Assembly: GCF_014839835.1 (NCBI RefSeq)
Contig: NC_071621.1
Span: forward strand, 17,013,402-17,077,401
Direction: 5' to 3'
Origin: Dryobates pubescens
Lineage: Eukaryota > Chordata > Aves > Piciformes > Picidae
Length of the DNA: 64,000 nt
The notes beneath the pieces were generated by a model. That model did no database searches, was not told the origin of the DNA, and was given only the letters and a program-made list of their open reading frames with translations. Of the stretch, positions 51,901-59,649 are shown one piece after another. The position numbers and the translations under genes are program-made. Each line of letters begins with the position of its first letter. Positions within the stretch are counted from its first letter, which is position 1.

Positions 51901-54900
51901 TGGGGACAACCAAAGGGCTTCCAGGGTGCTGGAGCCAGGCTGAGCCCCACTGTGTCTTTCCCAGGTGCTTTACTTCACAGCCACCTTCCCCTACCTGCTC
52001 CTCCTCATCCTCACCATCCGAGCAGCCACCTTGGAAGGGTCCCTTGGTGGGGTCCGCTTCTACCTCTCCTCAGACTGGAGCAGGCTGCAGAGGGCTCAGG
52101 TAGCTCCAACCCTGTGGTGGGAGGGTTCCATAAGGGCAACCCCCTGAAGTGGGCTTGGGGGAGCAGAGGGAGTGGGTTGGAGAAGACCTTCAGCCTTGGC
52201 TTGGAGGAGCCCTTCAGCTTCCTTCCCCAGTCCCAGACTGTTGTCCTGCAGGTGTGGAGCGATGCAGCCTCTCAGGTCTTCTACTCCTTGGGCATTGGCT
52301 TTGGGGGACTCCTCTCCATGGCCTCCTACAACTACTTGGACACCAATGTCATCAGGTGAGCAGCGGGCAGGACATGGGGCACCTGGGACACCCCAAGTTG
52401 GGTCTAGGAGGAGCAAGGTGGTGATGGAGAGGTCTAATCTCCATGGAGATGTCTCCATCTCCATCCTCACCTCATGGATGTGAAGTTGTCCTGAACAGGG
52501 ACACTCCAAGTTAGAGCTGGGGAGGAGCAAGGTGATGATGAGGAGTTCTAGCCTCCATGGAGATGTCTCCATTTCCATCCCCACCCCATGGATGTGAAGG
52601 TCTCCTCAAGAGAGACACCCCAAGATGGATCTAGGGAGCAGCAAGCTGCTGATGGAGAGGTCTGACCCCTATGGGGATGTTTCCATCACCATCCTCATCT
52701 CATGGATGTGAAGATCTCCTCAAGAGGGACATCCCAAGATGGATCTGGGGAGGAGCAAGGAGATGATGGAGAGGTCTAACCCCCATGGAGATGTCTCCAT
52801 CTCCATCCCCACCTCATGGATGTGAGGTCTGGGGAGGATCAAGGTGGTCATGGGGAGGTTTAAACCACGTGGAGATGTCTCCATCCTCACCTCATGGATT
52901 TGAGGTCTGGAGAGGATCAAAATGATCCTAGGGAGGTCTAACCCCCATCCTTAACCCCTGGCTGCGGGTCTGTGCTGCTCTCCTCAACAGGGACACCTTG
53001 GCCATCACCCTGGGGAGCTTCTGCAGCAGCTTCTTCTCAGGCTTTGCCATCTTCTCTGTGCTGGGCCACATGGCCTGGAGGAAGGAGGTCTCTGTGGGCA
53101 GCGTCCTTGACTCAGGTGTGGCCCTGGGCAGGAGGTCAGTGGTGTCCTGGTGGAGGACATCAGACCACAGAGCTTCAGCCAAGCTCACAGCCAAGCTTGG
53201 CCACCACCCTGCTGGGCTCCACCTGGCCCACCAGGACCTTCTGCAGACCTTCATCTCACCAGGACCTTCCTCCCCACCCCTGTCACAGGTCCTGGGTTGG
53301 TGTTTGTGGTGTACCCTGAGGTCCTCTCCATGCTGCCAGGCTCCCCTGTCTGGGCCATCATCTTCTTCTTGATGTTCCTCATGCTGGGAATGGAAACCTT
53401 GGTGAGTGTCACCTTGGGCAGCTCCAAGTCCCCTGGCCTGGGCAGGAAGGTGGCACCATGGGCATGGACCAGGATGGAGCTGGGCTGAAGAAGATGGGAC
53501 AGGGATGGAGCCAAGGTGGAGGGAGAGGGATGGACCTGTGACACCCCCCCTGCTATCTGCCCTCCCTCAGCTGAGGACCATTGATGTCATCACCACCTCC
53601 ATCCTGGAGCAGCTCCCAGCCCTGCGGGGCTGGAGGAGGAAGATTCTGCTGCTGGCTGCTCTCTGCTCCTGCTTCTACCTCCTGGGGCTCCTGCTGGTCA
53701 CCCAGGTATGGGAGGTTCTTCTGAACCCTGCTGGGATGACCTGGGCCTGCTTCCTCTGCCCCCCAGCCTCTACCCAAGGCTGCAGGGGAGGCTGAGTGGA
53801 CCCTGGAGCTGATGGTGATGTCCACCCCTGGCCTGAGCCATGGCAACCTTGTCCCTGCCCTCCACCCAGGGTGGGATCTTCTGGCTGACCCTGCTGGACA
53901 CCTTCAGCACCAGCTTTGGGCTGCTCCTGGTCACCATCTCCATGTGCTTGGGAATTGCCTTCTGCTATGGTGAGTGGAGCTGGGGGGGGCCTGGACCAGC
54001 TTGGAGCCACCCCTGGGGGAACTGGGACACTACCACCAGTGGGGTGGTTGTGGCCCAGAACAACTCTTGGCTGCCACCAGGCCAAGGTTTGGTGCTCCTG
54101 GGACTCGTGGCCAAGCTCCTCCCCAGAGCTTGGAGTTGGGGTGGGGCAGGAGTGAGCCATGAGGACATCCCTGTCCCACCTTGGCTCCATCCCTGTCCCT
54201 CCACCCTGGCTCCATCCCTGTGCCACCATGGTTCCATGGCCATCCCACCTTGGCTCCATCCCCTTCACACCCCCCTGGCTCCACCCTCGGCTGTGGTTTT
54301 ACCTCCCCTTGGCCTCCCTGCAGGTGTCACTGAGTTCTGCCGGGACATCAGAGCCATGATCTGCAGATGTCCTCCTTGGTGCAGCCACATCTTGGCCTAC
54401 TTCAGGCTCTGCTGGCCCTTCCTCACTCCCTGCACCCTCCTGGTGAGCACCAAGCACCCACCTGGGGCTGGGGGTGGAGGGCAAAAACTCTCCTGTCCCA
54501 CCACCACCTCTCCTTCTCCTCCTAGAGGACTTCCCTGCTCCTGCTGCCCTCCCAAGCCTCCCTGTGGTTGCTGCAGGGACTTTGAGGTGGCCTTGAATGT
54601 CCTTGTGGTGCCCAAGGTGGCCAAGCCCCACCTCTGGTCAGGCCAGGGGGGTGTGGTGGTACACCTGGGTCCTGTCCTCTCTGACCACCAGTTTGCCCTG
54701 ATCTACATCCTCCTGGACCTGCCCAGCCTGGCCCTGAGCTATGGCAGCTCCAAGGAACCAGCCTGGGCCACCAGCCTGGGGGTCTGCATCAACCTCCTGA
54801 CCTGCCTGCAGCTCCCCCTCTGGGCCACCCTGGCCCTGAGCCAACAGTCAGGGACCCTGAGCCAGGTGAGTGTGGGAGGTGGGGTGGGGACAGGGGGACA

Positions 54901-55396
54901 GGGATGAGGACAGGGAGGGGAGGCATGGAGGGGGCTGGGGGCAGGGATGGGGTGATGGGGGCAGGGATGGGGATGAGGGGACAGGATGGGGGCAGGGGGA
55001 CAGGGATGGGGACAAGGGGACAGGGATGGGGACAAGGGGCCAGAAGGTGACCTGTGGGAGACACCAAGGCTGGAGCAAAGATGCTGGAGGCCCTCAAGAG
55101 AGAAGCAGAGCTGAAGCCATGAGGGCGGGGGAGGAGAGGTTTGGTTTGAAGCCTTCCATGGCCACGCCCAGGGATGCCTCTTCCCACCACCACCACCTTG
55201 CCCTCAGCCCAAGGAGGCTCAGGGGGGCACCTCCTGGAGCTCACCCTCAGCCCTTCCTCTCCAGCGCTTCCAGAAGGCCTCCAGGCCCCTGCGCTCCTGG
55301 AGGACAGCCAGGAGCCGGGGCACGGCCAGGGAGGTCACCACCAGCCCCTTCACCATCACCACCGCCAGCCCAGCCCAGGGCAGCAGCGAGGCCTGA
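45952..55396 (+). CDS. SLC6-family Na/Cl-coupled transporter-like protein with N-terminal repeats
   Basis: Exons: 45952-46023 (tentative, 24 codons), 47392-48022, 49583-49714, 50110-50258, 50669-50718, 51745-51883, 51965-52099, 52252-52355, 52991-53115, 53289-53401, 53571-53705, 53870-53969, 54324-54442, 54692-54865, 55265-55396. Phases agree throughout: 2,310 nt, 769 residues. Introns are GT-AG at the places I recall for SLC6A13. TM1 has [20 protein letters not shown]2 [16 protein letters not shown]3 [10 protein letters not shown]; loop 2 has two Cys and NAS; TM5 [11 protein letters not shown]6-7 SQVFYS, SYNY, SGFAIFS; TM10 [10 protein letters not shown]; a short basic tail ends the protein. 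Closest in wording to the GABA/betaine/taurine group. The tail before TM1 is ten copies of [14 protein letters not shown]-type repeats. Sodium-site residues differ from the family. The first exon and start are inference: ATG 47,917 would give 570 residues. Substrate unknown. Confidence 0.85.
46165..47000. repeat. 29-bp minisatellite (SLC6-like gene intron 1)
   Basis: About 28 units of CCAGAGCTTCTCCAGGTGCT plus TTTGGGTCA (29 bp), alternating with variants CCAGGGCTTCTCCAATGGGT and CCAGAGCTTGTCCAGGGGGT, so 58-bp dimers and longer blocks recur. It is followed at 46,985-47,085 by a CR1 tail (TTGGCCTCCATCACCTTCAA). Confidence 0.9.
47392..47811 (+). repeat. 42-bp in-frame coding minisatellite (SLC6-like exon 2)
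   Basis: Ten units of exactly 42 bp start GTCAACATCTTCCAG or GTGAACATCTTCCAG and encode VNIFQ followed by MDGPKASPE (twice), LEGPKASPE (once) and [11 protein letters not shown] (seven times). A degenerate eleventh unit ([14 protein letters not shown]) follows. The first unit begins immediately after a good 3' splice site (CTTCCATCCACAG), and the frame stays open through TM1 of the transporter. Confidence 0.9.
48350..49210. mobile_element. CR1 fragments in SLC6-like intron 2
   Basis: An antisense GC-rich copy at 48,355-48,810 (GTTGGAGAAGAGCTCCAAGG, GCACCCCTCAAGGGGCACCA) and a short sense piece at 49,060-49,200 (GGGCACTGGGGAGCCCACAG). In between and to 49,400 are unassigned sequence and GGGATGAGGATCCCTCACC-type repeats. 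Confidence 0.75.
49800..50062. repeat. GGAAGGTTGGCCATGGTGCAAGATGGTCAT array (SLC6-like intron 3)
   Basis: About 260 bp of 18-20-bp words (GGTTGGCCATGGTGGAA, AGATGGTCATGGTGGAA) between exons 3 and 4 of the transporter gene. Confidence 0.8.
50340..50530. repeat. 114-bp repeat, first location (SLC6-like intron 4)
   Basis: Two units of about 110 bp, each with GGAGGTCTAACCCCCGTGGA, GATGTCTCCATCTCCATCCT and GTTGTCCTCAACAGGGACAC. The same unit is amplified in intron 8 (52,370-52,960). Confidence 0.8.
50790..51600 (-). mobile_element. CR1 fragments, antisense, in SLC6-like intron 5 (copy A of a duplicated segment)
   Basis: An antisense CR1 3' end (50,800-50,925; CCAGAGCAGGTTGCTCAGAG) is joined through CTGGAATGACCTGGAATGGT and GCACTGGAGCAACCACAATG to a second antisense GC-rich CR1 copy (51,080-51,600). 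The whole arrangement is repeated at 56,380-57,070. Confidence 0.8.
52370..52960. repeat. 114-bp minisatellite (SLC6-like intron 8)
   Basis: Five to six units with ATGGAGATGTCTCCATCTCC at about 52,442, 52,556, 52,670, 52,784 and 52,870; the first steps are 114 bp. Each carries a GTCCTGAACAGGGACAC or CTCCTCAAGAGGGACA segment resembling the true acceptor of the next exon at 52,991. Confidence 0.85.
54875..55060. repeat. GGGGACAGGGATGGGGACAAG array (SLC6-like last intron)
   Basis: G-rich 15-21-bp units (GGGGGCAGGGATGGGGATGAG and similar) immediately after the exon 14 donor. No coding sense is likely. Confidence 0.8.
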
Positions 55397-55554
55397 GGCC
55401 CGGCCTGGAGGAGCTCAGGTACAAACAACAGGACGGAGCTGGAGCCACCAGGCTGGATGGGGCTCCAGCTGTGCCACCAGCACCAGCATTGCCCAGCTGC
55501 CCACTGGTGCCGGGGGCTGGGGACCACTGGTCCCAGGGCTGGGGCTGAATTCAT

Positions 55555-56205
55555 CCCTGTCCTTCCGCCGCACCTCCCTGCCTGTGCCTCCACCACACCT
55601 CCCTGCCTTGCCTCCACTGCACCTCCCTCCCTGTGCCTCCACCACACCTCCCTCCCTGTGCCTCCCTCCCTGTGCCTCCGCTGCACCTCCCTGCCTGTGC
55701 CTCGGCCGCACCTCCCTGCCTTGCCTCCACCACACCTCCCTCCCTGTGCCTCCGCCGCACCTCCCTGCCTGTGCCTCCACCACACCTCCCTGCCTTGCCT
55801 CCACTGCACCTCCCTCCCTGTGCCTCCACCACACCTCCCTGCCTGTGCCTCCGCCGCACCTCCCTCCCTGTGCCTCCGCCGCACCTCCCTGCCTTGCCTC
55901 CCTCCACCACACCTCCCTCCCTGTGCCTCCCTCCCTCTCCTTCCACCACACCTCCCTCCCTGTGCCTCCCTCCCTCTCCTTCCACCGCACCTCCCTTCCT
56001 GTGCCTCCACCGCACCTCCCTCCCTTGCCTCCACCGCACCTCCCTTCCTGTGCCTCCACCGCACCTCCCTCCCTGTGCCTCCCTCCCTGCCCTTCCACCG
56101 CACCTCCCTCCCTCTCCTTCCACCACACCTCCCTCCCTCTCCTTCCACCACACCTCCCTCCCTGCCCTTCCACCGCACCTCCCTCCCTCTCCCTCCAGGA
56201 AACCT
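55555..56205. repeat. CACCTCCCTGCCTGTGCCTCCAC minisatellite
   Basis: About 650 bp of 18-25-bp pyrimidine-rich units (CACCTCCCTCCCTGTGCCTC, CGCACCTCCCTGCC) starting some 160 bp after the SLC6-like stop codon. Longer blocks (CCTTGCCTCCACTGCACCTC) recur, showing higher-order structure. No + strand poly(A) signal was recognised near the gene end. Confidence 0.9.
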
Positions 56206-56344
56206 TCTGGAAGCCTCCCAAGATGTCTCCCAAGGAGACTTCCCCAGGAGCAGGACCTGCTGCCAAGGCCACCACTGCTCAGCCCTTCCCCTGGACAACT
56301 GGCAGCCCTGGGGAGCAGTGGTGTGGGGGTGGGGTAGTGCCTGG

Positions 56345-57070
56345 GGAGGGCAGCATGGACGGGGTTGGGAAGGACCTTCAGAGGTCACATCTGGGTTGGA
56401 AAGGATCTGGTTGAAAAGGCTCTCCAAAGGTCACGTCTGGACCTTCAACTACAGCAGGTTGCTCAGAGCTCCCAGCGGGGCTCTGGAATGACCTGGAATG
56501 GTTCCAGGGCTGGAGCAGCTCCAACCTCCCAAGGGCAACCCCAGGAGACTCCATCAAAGAGCTTGGAGCCCAACCTCAGTCACCTTCTGTCCTTCCTGGG
56601 AGTCTCCAGCCTGGCACTGGAGCAACCACAATGTCCCCAGGATGCTGAGGGGTGGTCAGGGATTGGGTTGGGAGAGAGCTCCAAGGGGATGGAGGCCAAC
56701 CATGGCCCCAGGGCACCACCACCCCATGGCCCTCAGCACCACAACTCCACTGCCCTGGGCAGCCTGCCACAGGCCTGGGCACCCCTCAAGGGGCACCAAT
56801 TGCTCCTCAGGGCCAAGCTCAACCTCCCCTGCCACAACCTGAGGCCATCTCCTCTTGGCCCAGTCCTCAGGAGCAGCCCTTGAGCCCCAGCTGGCTGCAA
56901 GCTGCTCTCAGGGGGCTGCTGAGAGCCACAAGGTCTCCCCTCAGCCTCTTCTGCTGCAGCCTCAACCCCCCCAGGGCCCTCAGCTGCTCCTCACAACTTC
57001 TCCACAGCCTTCTCCTCCTTCCCCAGACCCCTCCCCAGCTTCCTTGCCCTGCTCTGGCCCTGCCCCAGGC
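56345..57070 (-). mobile_element. CR1 fragments, antisense (copy B of the duplicated segment)
   Basis: Nearly the same sequence as 50,790-51,600: GTTGCTCAGAGCTCCCAGCG, CTGGAATGACCTGGAATGGT, GCACTGGAGCAACCACAATG, then antisense CR1 to CTTGCCCTGCTCTGGCCC. A small internal deletion removes the CAGCTTCCCAACCCCTCCAG part. Shared non-CR1 junctions show it was copied as a unit. Confidence 0.85.
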
Positions 57071-57237
57071 ACAAGTTGCTGCTCCTCAACCTTCAGCCTC
57101 TGCTTCCCACTCCTGGGGGCTGAGCTTCTGCTTTTGGGGGGTGGTTTGGTTTGGTTTTTTTCATCTTCTATGATTCCTCCCCTGCCCAGGCCTTGAAGCA
57201 GAGGCAGAGAAGCTCCAAATTCTATCAACTTTGTATT

Positions 57238-57243
57238 TTTATT
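57238..57243 (-). terminator. Poly(A) signal AATAAA of the - strand gene
   Basis: TTTATT on + reads AATAAA on -. It lies about 550 bases beyond the stop codon of the unrecognised gene at 57,796, in an AT-rich patch unlike the GC-rich surroundings, as expected for a 3' UTR end. Confidence 0.6.
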
Positions 57244-57429
57244 GGTTTTTTTTCCCCTGTTCTCCACCAAAAGACAGAAAATATCTATAGCTTTGATTTG
57301 GAGTTGGCCTTTTTGTCTTCTCCTCAATCACAACCTTGACACAACCTCCTCCCCCCTCATGCACCAAGGCCTTCAGCAAGCAGCTCCTGGAGGGCTCCTA
57401 GCACGTTCCTGGAAAGCTCCAAGCAAGTT

Positions 57430-57712
57430 TGTGGAGAGCTCCCAGCCCCAGCAGCTCCTCCTGGAGGGAGAGCTCCCAGCCCCAGCAGCTCCTCCTGGAG
57501 GGAGAGCTCCCAGCCCCAGCAGCTCCTCCTGGAGGGAGAGCTCCCAGCCCCAGCAGCTCCTCCTGGAGGGAGAGCTCCCAGCCCCAGCAGCTCCTCCTGG
57601 AGGGAGAGCTCCCAGCCCCAGCAGCTCCTCCTGGAGGGAGAGCTCCCAGCCCCAGCAGCTCCTCCTGGAGGGAGAGCTCCCAGCCCCAGCAGCTCCTCCT
57701 GGAGGGCTGCCC
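57430..57712. repeat. 34-bp minisatellite, eight copies (predicted 3' UTR)
   Basis: Units start at 57,437, 57,471, 57,505, 57,539, 57,573, 57,607, 57,641 and 57,675, each AGCTCCCAGCCCCAGCAGCT plus CCTCCTGGAGGGAG, nearly identical. The unit contains short inverted words (CTCCTCCTGGAGGGAG). Confidence 0.92.
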
Positions 57713-57795
57713 CCAGCCACCCATCCTTGGTTCTGCAGGCCCTTTGGTGACCACCTGTGGCCCAAAGCAAGCCACAAGTTGCTGCTCCCCAACCT

Positions 57796-58963
57796 TCAGC
57801 CTCCGATTCCCACCCTGGGGGCCGAGCTCGCGCTTTTGGTGGGAGGGGGACGGGGCCCTGCCGGCCAGAAGCAGCAGCAGAGGCCAGGGGCCGGGCAGCA
57901 GGGGCCGGCTGGGGGCCCCCAGGGGCCGGCTGGAGCCGTGGGGGGCCCATACCTGACTGTGCCAGGCGGTCCTTGGCGCCGTGGCACTGCAGCTGCTCCA
58001 CCCTGCTGCAGAGCGAGGTCACCTTGGTGTGCAGCCTCTCCAGCTCGTAGGTGGAGCACTCCAGCTGCAAGGACAACCACAGGCACTCACCTGAGGGCCC
58101 CCCAGGAGCTGCCCACCACGGGGGGAAGGCACCTCTGGAGCTCAGCAGCTCTGCCCAGGGGCACCACGGCCGGGGGGGCTGGAAGCTCTCTACAGCCTCT
58201 CTGGGCAGCCTGCTCCAGGCCTCTCCAGCAGCCACCCTCCAAACAAGTTGCTCCTGCTGGCACCTCCTGGCTGCCACCTGCTGCCCCTTGCCCCTGGGCA
58301 GCACTCAGCAGATGCCAGCCCCAGGCTCTTGCCTCCCACAGCTGCTTGAGCTCTTGCTGAGCATTGCTCAGATCCCCTCTGGGGCTGCTCTGCTGCAGCC
58401 TCAGCAGTCCCCAGGGCCCTCAGCTGCTCCTCACAACTTCTCCAGACCCTCCCCCCCCCTTCCCCAGACCCCTCCCCACCTTTGCTGTCCTCCTCTGGCC
58501 CTCAGCCTCTCCCCAACCTCCCCTGGACTCTCCCCAGCACTTCCCAGGCTCTGCCCTGGGCAGCCCAGCCCTGGCCCCAGCCCTGCAGCTGTGGCCTCCC
58601 CAGGGCAGAGCAGAGGGGCAGCAGAACCTCCCTGCCCCTGCTGATGCCCACACTCTGCTCCATGCCCCCCAGGACACCTCTGGCTGCTCTTTTCCAGCCT
58701 GCTCCACCTCTTGAGCTCTGCTGCTCAGAGCTGCTGAGCAGTGAGCTTAAGAAGCTGGAGGAGGCTTCTGCAGCTGAAGCCAAGCCCAGCAGAGGTTGCA
58801 GCTGGTACCTGCTGGATCCTCTCCACCATCTCCATGACATGGATGTAGTCCAGGTAGACCAACCCTGCCACCTCCCAGTCCTGGATCAGGGAACTCCTCT
58901 CTGCTGGGGCCAGATCCTCCAGGAAGCCCTTCAGGTACTTGTAGTTCTCATTGATGATGGCAT
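57796..58963 (-). CDS. Unrecognised protein, C-terminal three exons (5' part missing)
   Basis: Three - strand exons with matching phases and GT-AG sites: 58963-58809 (starts as the last two bases of an Asp codon), 58064-57953 and 57857-57796 (stop TGA). The translation starts DAIINENYKYLKGFLEDLAP, continues to IHVMEMVERIQQ, then LECSTYELERLHTKV and VEQLQCHGAKDRLAQS, and ends GPRPPPTKSASSAPRVGIGG. It is charged and helix-forming with heptad-like leucines in the middle exon, so a coiled coil is likely. I do not recognise the family. Codon use and clean splice sites argue that it is a real host gene. The 5' exons should lie to the right, at or beyond the macrosatellite. The 3' UTR contains a 34-bp minisatellite. 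Confidence 0.7.
58130..58740 (-). mobile_element. CR1 LINE fragment, antisense (intron of the - strand gene)
   Basis: An antisense GC-rich copy from GGGGCACCACGGCCGGGGGG through CCTCTCTGGGCAGCCTGCTC, CAACTTCTCCAGACCC and GCTGTGGCCTCCCCAGGGCA. It is close to the copy at 33,985-34,735. Confidence 0.8.
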
Positions 58964-59179
58964 CTGAGGAGGACAAGGAGATGAAGGGCCAAGCAAACTC
59001 CCTCCTGCCACCTCCCCAGCCTTGGTGGCTAGGAGGCCAAGCTGCTGCTGGTGCCCTCAGGGAGAGGCCTGGAATGGTTGAGCATCACCAGACAGGGTCA
59101 GGGGGTGCCCAGCTTCCAGCCCCACCCTGACCTCAGCCCAGTGATGGCCACCAGGGGCATGGCCAAGAGGAACCCTCCC

Positions 59180-59460
59180 CTGCTAGGAGGACATCAAACA
59201 TGGCCTGGCCTGGAACACCTGGAGAGGGTGGCCAGGGTGGACAGAGTGGGGCCAGGGCTGGTGGTGGAGGAGGACACCAAGGTGGGGTCAGAGTAGTGGA
59301 GGAAGAGGAGGAGGACAGTAGTGTGGTGCCAGGGTGGTGGAGGAGGAGGACACCAAGGTGGGGTCAGAGTAGTGGAGGAAGAGGAGGAGGACAGTAGTGT
59401 GGTGCCAGGGTGGTGGAGGAGGAGGACAACCTGGCCAGGGGTTGGAGGAGGAGATGGAGA
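59180..59460. repeat. About 80-bp purine-rich repeat
   Basis: Three units with GGTGGTGGAGGAGGAGGACA, CCAAGGTGGGGTCAGAGTAG and GGAGGACAGTAGTGTGGTGCC. No exon is seen between 58,964 and 59,650. Confidence 0.8.
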
Positions 59461-59649
59461 AGCAGCTGAAGATGCCAATTGCAAGCTAGAGCCTAACCTC
59501 CAGCTGGTGGCCAGAGGGCTCTGAGCTGTGTCCAGCAAGCCCCAGGAGCATCAGGATGGAGAGGAAGGGGCTGGGCTGTCTGGCCCCTGCTGGCCCCTGC
59601 CCCCCAGCATGGGAGCAGCTCCACCTCTGTGAGCAAACCTGGGCTGGGC

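Noticed and set aside
55219-56427. 402-codon - strand ORF with GREVWWRHREGG repeats
   Set aside because: Antisense of the pyrimidine-rich minisatellite after the transporter stop; composition-driven.
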